Shown: positions 1 to 8,916 of the stretch, one piece after another
Position numbering within the stretch: position 1 is the first letter of the stretch
How the letters are laid out: every line of letters begins with the position of its first letter
Assembly (NCBI GenBank): GCA_024707325.1
Contig: JANPZY010000001.1
Location: forward strand, 558,001-622,000
Length of the DNA stretch: 64,000 nt
Reading direction: 5' to 3'
Source: Opitutus sp.
Lineage (GTDB): Bacteria > Verrucomicrobiota > Verrucomicrobiia > Opitutales > Opitutaceae
The notes under the pieces: model-generated
Database searches by the model: none
What the model saw: the letters and a program-made list of their open reading frames with translations, nothing else
What the model was told of the DNA's origin: nothing
Program-made: the position numbers and the translations under genes

Positions 1-314
1 CGGTGGTAAAAATCGAGACCAGCCTGATTGAGCGCACCATCCCCGTTCGGAAAGATGCGCGGCCACGCGAGCGAGAGGCGGTAATTCTTGATGCCGAGTT
101 CGCGCATCAGCGCGAAGTCCTCGCGGAAACGCGTGTAGTGCTCGCACGCGACGTCGAGCGTGTCGCCGCCGTGAACTTTTCCCGGGATGCGCGCGAAACG
201 ATCCCAGATGGACTCGCCTTTGCCATCGGCAAACGCGGCTCCTTCGATTTGCGGGGCGGCGGTGGCAACACCCCAAGTGAAGTCGGCGGGGAAACTACTC
301 ACTGGACTCTGCAT
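1..314 (-). CDS. GH1 beta-glucosidase, N-terminal part
   Basis: The first 104 residues of a glycoside hydrolase family 1 enzyme, cut by the window edge. The start [20 protein letters not shown] and the following QIEGA are the classic GH1 N-terminus, in which the Q binds the sugar in subsite -1; [12 protein letters not shown] is the second conserved block. Family members hydrolyse beta-linked glucosides such as cellobiose. There is no signal peptide, so it is probably cytoplasmic. Both catalytic glutamates would lie beyond the window and cannot be checked. It is the last minus-strand gene here, 66 bp beyond mobA, and probably unrelated to the nitrate operon. Confidence 0.9.
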   Translation of the reverse strand, partial: MQSPVSSFPADFTWGVATAAPQIEGAAFADGKGESIWDRFARIPGKVHGGDTLDVACEHYTRFREDFALMRELGIKNYRLSLAWPRIFPNGDGALNQAGLDFYH

Positions 315-380
315 AGGAGTGTTCAGTGACGCAGAACGCTCCCGCCCGGTCGAGGCACCAGCAGGAGAAAAGTATTCTGA

Positions 381-962
381 CTAAAGAATAGATCGGCCCG
401 GCTCGTTCCAGTTTTCCGCCTGTTTCCGAAATGCAGACGGCAGGTCCACCACCCTCACGAGCGTCTGATTCTCGAGCACGCGCACGAATTCCTGCAGCGC
501 AAAACGCTCCGCTTCGATCTGCCCTCGCGCCCAAAACAACGCCCCGCGTGGATAGATCGCGGCGAGCGGTTCCACTCCGTGCAACGAACGCGCCACCGCG
601 CCCTGCCCGCGCGAACAGTGCCGCAACAAAAACGAAAACCAGCCCGCTTCGATCGCCGGCATGTCCACCGCGAGCACGGCCACCAGATCACTGCGTGCCG
701 CCTCCAGCGCGGCCTCGAGTCCGGCCAGCGGTCCGGCGTTTTCGAAGCGGTCGAACACACCCGCCCTCGCCCCGGGGAGCGGTGGCTGCGTCCGACGTCG
801 CACCACCACCACCGGATCCGCACCCGCACTGTGCAGCACACGACTCTGACGCTGCCACAGCGCTTCGCCGTTTACCGTGAGCAGCGCTTTGTCCGACCCC
901 ATGCGGCGCGATTCGCCGCCGGCCAGCACCGCGCCGGAAAAAGAATTCGGCGCGTCGAACAT
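381..962 (-). CDS. mobA: molybdenum cofactor guanylyltransferase MobA
   Basis: A 193-residue nucleotidyltransferase that attaches GMP to molybdopterin to give the bis-MGD cofactor. The N-terminal GTP-binding signature is clear: AVLAGGESRRMGSDKALL (residues about 11-28), then the GPLAGLEAAL block and AVDMPAI, with the metal-binding Asp. Length fits the MobA family. The ATG at 962 overlaps the stop of the upstream MOSC gene (TGATG), so the two are translationally coupled; a longer upstream reading in this frame only shadows the MOSC gene. As the last gene of the nitrate operon it supplies the cofactor of the nitrate reductase encoded two genes upstream. Confidence 0.93.
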   Translation of the reverse strand: MFDAPNSFSGAVLAGGESRRMGSDKALLTVNGEALWQRQSRVLHSAGADPVVVVRRRTQPPLPGARAGVFDRFENAGPLAGLEAALEAARSDLVAVLAVDMPAIEAGWFSFLLRHCSRGQGAVARSLHGVEPLAAIYPRGALFWARGQIEAERFALQEFVRVLENQTLVRVVDLPSAFRKQAENWNEPGRSIL

Positions 963-1420
963 CAGACCTCCCGGTGCAGCCACCCATTCGTGAGCACGCG
1001 GCAGCGCAACCCACCGCGACCACGCAACCACATCTCCGCGCCCGGCCCGAGCGCCTGGTCCATCCAGTAGCAGGGCTTGCACTCCTCGACGCCTGCCAGT
1101 TTCACGCCCTGCAATTCGAATTCCCGTCCGATGAGTGTATCCAGATTTCCACCACGCACGACGAGGTTGCGCCGCATCGCGGCCGGCGAAACGCCCGCGA
1201 GCCCAAGCGCATCGCACAACTCCTCGAACACCTCCGCCGCGACGAGCGTCACCTGTCCTTTGTAGTTTTCGCGATAATCGAAGAAGCGATCGCCGCGCAG
1301 TCCGCGGCCCGCGACGCACTCCGCCGTGTCGCATTCCGCAATCGGATGCGTGCCGGCCGGCTGACCGTGATGCCCGAAGAAATTATGCCCGGGCGAGAGA
1401 TAAATGTGTTCGAGTTTCAT
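962..1420 (-). CDS. MOSC domain protein
   Basis: A 152-residue stand-alone MOSC (Mo-cofactor sulfurase C-terminal) domain. Conserved features visible are the [12 protein letters not shown] segment, the MRRNLVVRG block and the Cys motif ECKPCYWMD near residue 115. Small MOSC proteins of this type are associated with molybdenum cofactor handling and oxyanion metabolism; the precise reaction is not known from sequence. Its start overlaps the stop of the nitrate reductase gene by 4 bp (ATGA) and its stop overlaps the mobA start, so it belongs to the operon and probably helps mature or deliver the cofactor. That role is inference. Confidence 0.85.
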   Translation of the reverse strand: MKLEHIYLSPGHNFFGHHGQPAGTHPIAECDTAECVAGRGLRGDRFFDYRENYKGQVTLVAAEVFEELCDALGLAGVSPAAMRRNLVVRGGNLDTLIGREFELQGVKLAGVEECKPCYWMDQALGPGAEMWLRGRGGLRCRVLTNGWLHREV

Positions 1421-3690
1421 CGCTCGAATTTCTGCACGCGCACCGCCGCGGCCTTGTAGCTCGGCTGGCGCGAATGGGGATCGAACGCCGGCAACGTCAG
1501 CGTGTTCACGCCGTCGAAATGCATCGGCATAAAAACCTGCCCCGGTCGCACGGTTGAGGTCACCAAAGCCTCCGCCTCCACGCGGCCGCGCCGCGAACTC
1601 ACCGCCACGCGCTCGCCCGATTCGATCGCGAGTCGCCCCGCGTCTTCCACCGCGATCTCCACGTAGAGCTGCGTGGGTGCGAGCTTGCGCAGCACATCGC
1701 TTTTGTTCGTGCGCGAACCAGTATGCCACTGCGCCGATGAACCCCGGCCCGTGTTGAGCCAGAACGGAAACGCCTCGTCAGGACGTTCTGGCGGCGGTTG
1801 CGGCGGCGAGAAGTGAAAACGCGCGCGTCCGTCGGACGTGAAAAACCTTCCGTCCGCGAAGAGCCGCCGCTCACCGCTGTTCTCGCGACTCGCGCCCTCG
1901 AGCGGCGAAGACGGGCGCCGCAAACGTTCATGATGCGCCGCGTCGATCGCCTCGGCATCTTCCCCGCGACACGGCCACTGAATCCCGCCGAGTCGCGCGA
2001 GGTGCTCGTAGCTTTCCACGCCGGAAAAATCGCATGGCCGTCCGCGGCTGAGTTCCTTCAACAAACCGAACACCGCTTCCGGCGAACTCCATCGGCGAAA
2101 TAGCTCTCCGCGTCCCCATGCATCGGCGATCAGCCGAAAAATCGCGAAATCGCTCAGCGCTTCCCCGGGCGCACGCGCGACTTTCGAGATCACGCTGATG
2201 CGACGCTCCGAGTTGATGAACGTGCCGGTCTTCTCGCCCCACCCCGCCGCCGGCAAAACGAGATCCGCCGTGCGCGCCGTCTCGCTCGTCGCATACATGT
2301 CCTGCACGACAAGGACCTCCAATTTCTCACGCAGCGCGCGGAAGCGTCCGTGATTGATCCACGAGTGCGCGGGATTTGTTGCGATGACCCACAGCCCGCG
2401 GATCGCTCCCGATTCGATCCCATCGATAATCTGATCGTAGGCCCATGACGCGCGCGATGGAATGACCTGCTCCGGAACTTCGAGAATCGAGGCGACCTCC
2501 TCTCGATCCGCCTGCTTGTCGAACGCACGTCCGCCAAACAACGAGGTCACGTTGGCAAACAAACGCGATCCCATCGCGTTGCACTGACCGGTGATCGAGT
2601 TGGCGCCGGTGCCTGGCCGCCCGATGTTGCCGGTCATCAGCGCGAGATTGATCAGCGACTGCGCGACGCGCGTGGACTCGTGTCCCTGATTCACGCCCAT
2701 CGTCCACCAGAACGACACCGCACGTCCGCGTTCGATCAGCGTCGCCAGCTCGCGAATCGTGCTCGCCGGCACGCCGCTCGGCTCGGCGCAAACCTCGGGC
2801 GAGTAGTCGGCGAGAAACGTCTCCAGCTCCGCGTATCCAGAAGTATGTGACGCAATAAACCGCTCATCGACGGCTCCGTGCGCGATCAGTTCGTGCGCGA
2901 TGCCGTAGAACAACCAAAGATCGCCTTTGGGCGCGATCGCCACATGCCGCGTGGCCGCCATCGCCGTCTCCGTGCGCCGCGGATCGATCACGACAATCTC
3001 GGGCCGATGCGGATTACGCATCACACGCTGCCACAGAATCGGATGCGCGATCGCGGGATTCGCACCCACGAAGAACATCACGTCGCTCTCCTCGAAATCG
3101 CGATACGTGTAGGGTGGCGCGTCGAAACCGAACGATTGTTTATACGCCACATGCGCCGTCGCCATGCACTGACGCGTGTTCGAATCGCAGTGCAGCCCGC
3201 CCATGCCGAATTTGAAGAGCGCACCAAGGAACGCCATTTCCTCCGTGGGAATCTGGCCGGTCGAAAGAAACGCGATCGCCTCGTTTCCGTGTCGCGCTTG
3301 GATCGCCTTCATTCGCGAAACGAACGTCGCGATCGCGGTCGGCCAGGACGTTGGCACGAGTCGGTCCGCACTCGGGTCACGGACGAGCGGCATCGTGGCA
3401 CGATCCCGTGCGCGCAAAGGCGTGAGCGCCTCCCAGCCTTTCGGACACGCCATGCCGAGATTCACAGGGTAATCCGTGTCGGGACTGACATTGATCGCAG
3501 CGCCGTCGGCACCGAGGTGCACTTTCAATCCGCAGCCCGTGGCGCAAAACCCGCAGGTCGAGCGCACGGTCCCGAGCGGACGCACGCGCGCCGGCACACG
3601 ACCGAGCCCGAATTGCGCAGGATGCAAGACCAGCTCGGACGTCATCGGTCCCGAGCGCGCGCGTAACAAGTTTTCCACTACAATCGTCAT
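1417..3690 (-). CDS. nasA: assimilatory nitrate reductase, catalytic molybdoenzyme
   Basis: A 757-residue bis-MGD oxidoreductase of the NasA/NarB/NapA group that reduces nitrate to nitrite. The N-terminal [4Fe-4S] site is C46-x2-C49-x3-C53 followed by C82 in ACPKGW, and C175 in NTRQCMATA sits where the Mo-ligating cysteine of NapA/NarB lies. The C-terminal molybdopterin-binding domain has [16 protein letters not shown]. There is no twin-arginine signal, so it should be cytoplasmic, and there is no C-terminal [2Fe-2S] domain. The start overlaps the stop of the DmsB-DmsC fusion gene by 4 bp. With siroheme nitrite reductase upstream and MobA downstream the assimilatory assignment is strong; the electron donor appears to be the unusual membrane Fe-S partner rather than ferredoxin or NADH. 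Confidence 0.92.
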   Translation of the reverse strand: MTIVVENLLRARSGPMTSELVLHPAQFGLGRVPARVRPLGTVRSTCGFCATGCGLKVHLGADGAAINVSPDTDYPVNLGMACPKGWEALTPLRARDRATMPLVRDPSADRLVPTSWPTAIATFVSRMKAIQARHGNEAIAFLSTGQIPTEEMAFLGALFKFGMGGLHCDSNTRQCMATAHVAYKQSFGFDAPPYTYRDFEESDVMFFVGANPAIAHPILWQRVMRNPHRPEIVVIDPRRTETAMAATRHVAIAPKGDLWLFYGIAHELIAHGAVDERFIASHTSGYAELETFLADYSPEVCAEPSGVPASTIRELATLIERGRAVSFWWTMGVNQGHESTRVAQSLINLALMTGNIGRPGTGANSITGQCNAMGSRLFANVTSLFGGRAFDKQADREEVASILEVPEQVIPSRASWAYDQIIDGIESGAIRGLWVIATNPAHSWINHGRFRALREKLEVLVVQDMYATSETARTADLVLPAAGWGEKTGTFINSERRISVISKVARAPGEALSDFAIFRLIADAWGRGELFRRWSSPEAVFGLLKELSRGRPCDFSGVESYEHLARLGGIQWPCRGEDAEAIDAAHHERLRRPSSPLEGASRENSGERRLFADGRFFTSDGRARFHFSPPQPPPERPDEAFPFWLNTGRGSSAQWHTGSRTNKSDVLRKLAPTQLYVEIAVEDAGRLAIESGERVAVSSRRGRVEAEALVTSTVRPGQVFMPMHFDGVNTLTLPAFDPHSRQPSYKAAAVRVQKFER

Positions 3691-5162
3691 TTGGGCTGCC
3701 CTCCCATGCCCGGCATTTTCGGCGCGTCTACGGCGCGAAAATACAGCGCCCGCTCCAGCAGCTCACCCGTCACGAACATCGCAAACGTAAACGCGGAGGG
3801 CGCCGTCGTCATGCTCGCGAGCGCGATCGCCGCAAACGCGAACCGTCCGAAACACAATCGCCGCAGCGGCCCGCGCTGAAGTTTCCCCTGGATCGATCCC
3901 GGCGCGAGCGTGGCCATTTCGACAATGAGTTTTCCAAGGAGAAGCGTCACCGCCAGCGCCGGCAGGGTCCACCACGTCGCCGCAATCGCGACCGTGCCGC
4001 CCATGCGCACCCATGTTTGCTCACCCGCCCAAAGCCGGCGGCGCGTGTCCACGTAAATCATCGCGGAGCAAAAGATGCCCGCGAACGCCGCGAGAATTCC
4101 CGCCTGCAGCAAGCGTTCGCCACCCTCTCCCGGCAACGCGAGTCCGCCCGCGATCGCACCCGCCGCCGCACCGAGCACGAGCGCTTCACGACTGAGCCAG
4201 GATTTTCTCCACCCCAGAAAAATGCGCCACGCGCGCAGCGGTTGACCGAGGTGCGCGACGCTCGCGCCAACACCGAGTGCAAAAAAGACCGCGCCCGACC
4301 ACAGCACCGCGGGCGACTCCGCGCCGCCGAACACCTGCGCCGCGAGCAGACCCGCGCCGATCTGCGTGAACACGAGTAGAAACACGAGCGGCCAGTGCGC
4401 CGGTTGCGCGCGCGGCGTGGCGGTATCGGCAGCGACCAGTTTTTTGGGCAAACCGCGACGCGAGACATAGCGTGTCGTCGGCTGCGTGTAGTTGGGACTC
4501 GGTGCGGCGGCGAGAAAGTGTGTGGTGTCGGTCACGCGACCGTGCGGACCATTTTCCACCGGCACCTTTACGATGCGAATCGCGTGCGTCGGACACGCCT
4601 GCACGCACGCCGGCGCTTCGCCCGCCGCGAGCCGGCCGTGGCACATGTCGCATTTGCGCACGATGCCGAGTCGCTCGCTGTATTTGGGCACATCATACGG
4701 GCACTTCAGCACGCAGTAACTGCAACCGATGCACTGATCGTCGAGATGCCGCACGATGCCGGTGACGGGATCCTTTTCATACGCGAGCACCGGGCAGCCG
4801 TTCATGCACGCGGGATCCGCGCAGTGATGGCACGCGCTCGTGATCGTTTGTTGAAACGGATGTCCCGCTTGCGTGCCGAGCACGACGCCGACGTCGCGCC
4901 ACGTTTCGTTTTCGTCGAGTCCGTTGAGCGAGTGGCAGCCTGCGACGCAGGCCTTGCAACCGGAGCACGCATCGAGATCGACCTCGAACGCGTATTGCTC
5001 GCCGGGCGCAGGCGCCGTGAGCGGGATCAGATCGCGATACACCGGAGCCAGCGCGGGCGTGATCGCCGCAAGATCGGAGAAGCGCGCGATCGGCGTCTGC
5101 AAGCGCTGTTGATCAGCGAGCAGTTCGGCGAGCAGCGGGAAGGTGTCGCGAGAGGCAACCAC
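3687..5162 (-). CDS. DmsB-DmsC fusion: Fe-S electron transfer subunit with membrane anchor
   Basis: A 491-residue fusion. Residues about 55-230 are a DmsB-type ferredoxin with sixteen cysteines in four groups ([39 protein letters not shown]...CVQAC), enough for four [4Fe-4S] clusters. Residues about 265-480 are a DmsC-type hydrophobic anchor with some eight membrane spans, which in the DMSO-reductase family oxidises menaquinol. In separate-subunit complexes these are two proteins. It sits between the nitrite reductase flavoprotein and the nitrate reductase catalytic gene, overlapping the latter by 4 bp, so it most likely carries quinol electrons to the cytoplasmic nitrate reductase. The long N-terminal 50 residues before the first cluster are not recognised. 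Confidence 0.88.
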   Translation of the reverse strand: MVASRDTFPLLAELLADQQRLQTPIARFSDLAAITPALAPVYRDLIPLTAPAPGEQYAFEVDLDACSGCKACVAGCHSLNGLDENETWRDVGVVLGTQAGHPFQQTITSACHHCADPACMNGCPVLAYEKDPVTGIVRHLDDQCIGCSYCVLKCPYDVPKYSERLGIVRKCDMCHGRLAAGEAPACVQACPTHAIRIVKVPVENGPHGRVTDTTHFLAAAPSPNYTQPTTRYVSRRGLPKKLVAADTATPRAQPAHWPLVFLLVFTQIGAGLLAAQVFGGAESPAVLWSGAVFFALGVGASVAHLGQPLRAWRIFLGWRKSWLSREALVLGAAAGAIAGGLALPGEGGERLLQAGILAAFAGIFCSAMIYVDTRRRLWAGEQTWVRMGGTVAIAATWWTLPALAVTLLLGKLIVEMATLAPGSIQGKLQRGPLRRLCFGRFAFAAIALASMTTAPSAFTFAMFVTGELLERALYFRAVDAPKMPGMGGQPK

Positions 5163-5165
5163 GGC

Positions 5166-6914
5166 TCAATACACGTCGCGTGCGTAACGTTTCGCCGCCT
5201 TCAGCGCCTGCACATAGTCGGCGGCCTGCTCGGGCGTGCGCTGGCCCGCGCGCTCGATGACTTTGTGCAGCGCGGCATCGACGTCCTTCGCCATGCGACT
5301 GGCGTCGCCGCACACATAGAAATGCGCGCCCTGCTCGAGCCACGCGAAGAGCTCCGTCGCGTATTCCAGCATGCGCGTCTGGACGTAGATTTTCTCCGCC
5401 TGATCGCGCGAGAACGCCGTGTCGAGGCGCGTGAGCACGCCGGCTTTCATGAGCGTGTCGAGTTCGTCCTGATAAAGAAAATCCGTCGCCGCGCGCTGGT
5501 CGCCGAAGAAGAGCCAGTTCTTTCCCGTGGCACCGCTCGCCAGGCGATGGTGCAGAAACGCGCGAAACGGTGCGATGCCCGTGCCCGGGCCCACCATGAT
5601 CACCGAACGCGACGCATCCGCCGGTGGGCGAAATGCCTTGTTCGCGTGCACGAACACACCGATGCGCGCTTCGCCGGGTTTCGCGCGTTCGGCGAGAAAC
5701 GTCGAACACACGCCTTTGCGCGCGCGGCCGTCTTTCTCGTAGCGCACGGCGCCGACCGTGAGATGCACCTGGCCCGCGTGCGCGAGCGGCGACGACGAGA
5801 TCGAGTAGAGTCGCGGCTGAAGTTTTTTCAGCGCCTTCACAAACGCGACCGCCGACGGTTTTGCGCTGGGCGAACTTAGCAGCACATCGATCACTTGGAG
5901 CGGCGCCGTGCCCCCTGCGAACGTGCCCGCAGAAACCGGCGCGAGTTGCAGCAACTCGGGCGTTGGCTTGCCGAGATCGTAGAACTCCGTGAGCGCGCGA
6001 CGCAGCGGCAGACTGCTGCCGTCCGGCGCCGGCACCGCTTCCTCGCCGTCGCATCCGAGCGCCGTGAGCACATCGGCCACGAGTTCCGGACAATTGTGCG
6101 CACAAACGCCGAGCGCATCACCCGCTTCGTAGGTCAGCCCCGAATCGGCGAGATCGAATTCGATGTGATGCACCTGCTTGGCCGAGCCGGGCGCGTTGAG
6201 ATTGCGCGACGTCAGCAAGAGCGCGGGAAATGGATTCTGCCTCGAGTAGCCCGACACCACCATCGGCGCAGACTCATGCACGGACTCGGTCACACTGATC
6301 ACCGGCGCGGAACTCGGGCTCGCGGCCGTTTCCGTCCCGAACGCCGTCAGCGCGGCCGAGAGCCACGCAGCGAATTTTTCTTCGTAGTCGAGATCGCACT
6401 CGACGCGCTCGGCGACGCGCACGGCGCCGAGTTTTTCCAGCCGTGCATCGAAGTCCTTCGCGCACTGGTTGAAGTGCGTGTAGTTCGTGTCGCCGAGACC
6501 GCAGACGCTGAAGCGCACCTGCCTGAGCGTATCGCCGGTAGCGGTGGCGAGTGCGGTGTGAAGCGCCTTGGCGTTGTCCGGCGGTTCGCCGTCGCCGTAG
6601 GTGCTCGTGATCACGAGCACGTTTTTCTCGCCCGCGAGTTTCGCGAGATCGGTCTGCGCCATGTCGAGGATCGTCGCGGCGAAGTTGCGCTTGCCCGCCT
6701 CCTTCGCGACGCGCTTCGCGAGCGACTCAGCCGTGCCGGTCTGCGAGCCGAAGAGAATCGTGAGCGGCACCAGCGCGGGAGCCGCGGCGATCGGAGCGGC
6801 GGCGGCGCCCGTGGCAGGACCGCGAGAGAAAAGGCCGGCGAAAAATCCGTTCAGCCACGCACGCTGTTCGGGAGAAAACGGAGCCGAATCGGGAATCAAA
6901 GGGAGGGTGTTCAT
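5166..6914 (-). CDS. cysJ: CysJ-type NADPH diflavin reductase (electron donor to NirA)
   Basis: A 582-residue sulfite-reductase-type flavoprotein. In order: an N-terminal segment containing SAPFSPEQRAWLNGFFAG, an FMN flavodoxin domain (LFGSQTGTAESLAKRVAKEA near residue 52, TSTYGDGEPPDNA), a linker, an FAD domain with RLYSISSSP and KGVCSTFL, and an NADPH domain with MVGPGTGIAPFRAF ending in the typical RDVY. It moves electrons from NADPH through FAD and FMN to a siroheme enzyme. The ATG at 6914 is chosen because it begins just before the conserved segment; an open reading upstream overlaps nirA. It follows nirA by 8 bp, so nitrite reduction rather than sulfite reduction is the likely task, although sulfite cannot be excluded. 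Confidence 0.9.
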   Translation of the reverse strand: MNTLPLIPDSAPFSPEQRAWLNGFFAGLFSRGPATGAAAAPIAAAPALVPLTILFGSQTGTAESLAKRVAKEAGKRNFAATILDMAQTDLAKLAGEKNVLVITSTYGDGEPPDNAKALHTALATATGDTLRQVRFSVCGLGDTNYTHFNQCAKDFDARLEKLGAVRVAERVECDLDYEEKFAAWLSAALTAFGTETAASPSSAPVISVTESVHESAPMVVSGYSRQNPFPALLLTSRNLNAPGSAKQVHHIEFDLADSGLTYEAGDALGVCAHNCPELVADVLTALGCDGEEAVPAPDGSSLPLRRALTEFYDLGKPTPELLQLAPVSAGTFAGGTAPLQVIDVLLSSPSAKPSAVAFVKALKKLQPRLYSISSSPLAHAGQVHLTVGAVRYEKDGRARKGVCSTFLAERAKPGEARIGVFVHANKAFRPPADASRSVIMVGPGTGIAPFRAFLHHRLASGATGKNWLFFGDQRAATDFLYQDELDTLMKAGVLTRLDTAFSRDQAEKIYVQTRMLEYATELFAWLEQGAHFYVCGDASRMAKDVDAALHKVIERAGQRTPEQAADYVQALKAAKRYARDVY

Positions 6915-6922
6915 CGTGGGAA

Positions 6923-8755
6923 TCACTCGCTGAATTTTTCCTGCAGTTCTTTCACGGAGTGGCGGCGCGCCCACTGGACGAAGCTCTCGCCGCTTTGCTT
7001 TTCTGCGCTGTAAGTCTGGAGAAAACGTTCCACGAGCGGGTTGACCTCGGTGGCGCGCACGCCGCGGAAAATCTCCCGCGCGATGCCCTGCTCGTGATCC
7101 ATGCCGCCGCCGAGCACGACATGGTAGCCCTCGGTGCCGTCGCCGAGCTTCGTCGCGACGAAGCCAATGTCGCCACAGTAGTGCTGCGCGCAGGAATGCG
7201 GACAGCCGGTGAAATGGATGTTCACGGGCGACTCCACGAGCGGGCGTGCGCCGAGGTGCTTCATGAGCGCCACCGCGTGGCTCTTCGTGTCGGCGCTGGC
7301 GTATTTGCAGCCGCGGTTGCCCGTGCACGCGATGATCCCGCCCGCCGCCGAACTCGCGTCGTGGAAGAACCCCATGCGCACGCCGGCGCGCTTCACCGTT
7401 TCGACAAACGCGTCCGGCACATGCGGCACGATTACGCTCTGCCACACGGTGAGGCGCAATTCGCCCTTGCCGTAGTGCGTCGCGAGGTCCGCGAGCGCGT
7501 GCATCTGCTTCACGCTCATGCGGCCAACCGGCACGCCGAAGCCGATCGAGTTGAGTCCCCGCTGCGACTGACGCGCTGCGCCGAGCCAGCCGTGTTTCAC
7601 GACCGGGCGTCGCGGCTCGCAGCCTTCGAGCGGGAAACGGACGAGCGGAAACGCCAGCTTCTTCTGTGTTTCCTCGAGAAACTTCTCCACGCCCCACTTC
7701 TCGAGCAGGTATTTAAGACGGGCCTTCTTGCGATTGGTGCGGTCGCCGTTCTCGGCGAATACGCGTATCATCGCCGCGGATACTGCCACCGCCTCGCTCG
7801 GACGGATCAGCAGGCCGGTGTCGCGCGCGAAGTCGCCGTGACCCGAGATGCCGCCGAGGAGCACGCGGAAGTAAACGCCCGCTTCCGGGCGAGTTGAGAG
7901 CTGAGAGTTGAGAGTTGAGAGCGACGACTCCGTGACCCGCACGGCAAGGAAACCGATGTCGTTGGTGTCGGCGGCGGCGGAGATGCTGCCGCCCGTGTCG
8001 AAGGCGACGTTGAATTTCCGCGGCAGGCCGTAGAGGTCGCGGTGGTTGAGGATGTAGTGATGCAGCGCCTTCGCGAACGGCCGCACGTCGAGCAACTCGT
8101 CAGGATCGAAACCGGAGTTGGGCGACGCGGTGATGTTGCGCACGTTGTCCGCGCCGGAGCCACGCGAGGTGAGGCCGAGTTCCTGCACGCGGGTGAGAAC
8201 TTTGACGATGTCGCGCGGCTTGAACTCACGGATCTGCAGATTGCCGCGCGTGGTGATGTGCGCGTAACCGCCGCCGAGTTCACCTGCGAGATCCGCGAGC
8301 CCGTGCAGTTGCACTGCCGTGAGCTCGCAGGCCGGAATGCGCAGCCGGATCATGAAACTGTCCTGCGCCGGCGCGACGTAGAAGAGCCCGAAGGTCTTGA
8401 AACGATACGTGTGCTCGGGATCGGGAATCTTGTTCTCGTCGGCGTGCCGCAACAGGCGGTCCCACGCGTCGAGCGGATCCTCGTCGTATTTCCAGCGTTC
8501 CTCTTTGCACAAGTCGCTGACCGGCGTGCCGAAGACCGCATCCTCGGTGGGCACGGCTGCGAGGTTACCCGTGGCCGCGGCAGTTGGCGACGCAGTCAAC
8601 TGCCCCGCCGCCGTGTGTCCGACGAACGGAAATGCGCCGCTCGCCATCGCGCCGGCCATGAAGCCTTGGAGATATTCTTTCTGTTCCGGCGAAAACGGAG
8701 CGGAGTTCGGCAGGGTCTGAACGGCGGCAGTCACGATGAAAAAGGTTGCCGCCAT
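6923..8755 (-). CDS. nirA: siroheme nitrite reductase, NirA type
   Basis: About 610 residues, siroheme/[4Fe-4S] nitrite/sulfite reductase fold: two ferredoxin-like half domains around a six-electron reduction site, nitrite to ammonia. The cluster cysteines are in ACTGNRGCKYA and TGCPHSCAQHYCGDIG. The N-terminal region carries SAPFSPEQKEYLQGFMAG, shared with the flavoprotein next door. ATG at 8755 is used; a GTG at 8734 (giving MTAAVQTLPNS) is an equally credible start, and no strong ribosome site separates them. Operon position first, ahead of its presumed reductase partner. An odd Ser/Leu/Thr/Asn stretch is encoded by a heptamer repeat at 7891-7921. Sulfite reductase activity is the alternative, but the nitrate context favours NirA. 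Confidence 0.88.
   Translation of the reverse strand: MAATFFIVTAAVQTLPNSAPFSPEQKEYLQGFMAGAMASGAFPFVGHTAAGQLTASPTAAATGNLAAVPTEDAVFGTPVSDLCKEERWKYDEDPLDAWDRLLRHADENKIPDPEHTYRFKTFGLFYVAPAQDSFMIRLRIPACELTAVQLHGLADLAGELGGGYAHITTRGNLQIREFKPRDIVKVLTRVQELGLTSRGSGADNVRNITASPNSGFDPDELLDVRPFAKALHHYILNHRDLYGLPRKFNVAFDTGGSISAAADTNDIGFLAVRVTESSLSTLNSQLSTRPEAGVYFRVLLGGISGHGDFARDTGLLIRPSEAVAVSAAMIRVFAENGDRTNRKKARLKYLLEKWGVEKFLEETQKKLAFPLVRFPLEGCEPRRPVVKHGWLGAARQSQRGLNSIGFGVPVGRMSVKQMHALADLATHYGKGELRLTVWQSVIVPHVPDAFVETVKRAGVRMGFFHDASSAAGGIIACTGNRGCKYASADTKSHAVALMKHLGARPLVESPVNIHFTGCPHSCAQHYCGDIGFVATKLGDGTEGYHVVLGGGMDHEQGIAREIFRGVRATEVNPLVERFLQTYSAEKQSGESFVQWARRHSVKELQEKFSE
7891..7921. repeat. heptanucleotide microsatellite inside nirA
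   Basis: Four heptamers in a row (GAGTTGA, GAGCTGA, GAGTTGA, GAGTTGA, then GAG); read on the coding strand this is a CTCAACT repeat. It encodes the polar stretch LSTLNSQLST between two conserved NirA blocks, so copy-number change would be in frame only in steps of three units. Confidence 0.9.
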
Positions 8756-8855
8756 TCGAGCACTGCCGATGCCACGCCTGCCTCGTGGAGCCATCAACGG
8801 CCTGAATTGTTTTAATCCCTCACATAAATTCCGTGCATGATGCTCCACCAAAGAA

Positions 8856-8892
8856 AAGGCCGCGCCGACAACTCTCACGCCGGCGCGGCCTT
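8856..8892 (-). terminator. rho-independent terminator after porin gene
   Basis: A 12-bp perfect stem (AAGGCCGCGCCG with CGGCGCGGCCTT, 13-base loop) followed on the minus strand by TTTTCTTT. It lies 25 bp past the porin stop and ahead of nirA, so nirA transcription must begin between here and 8755 or depend on read-through. The region 8756-8850 is comparatively A+T-rich, but no sigma-70 consensus is clear. Confidence 0.8.
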
Positions 8893-8916
8893 GGGAAAGT
8901 TACACAGTGATCGCGT

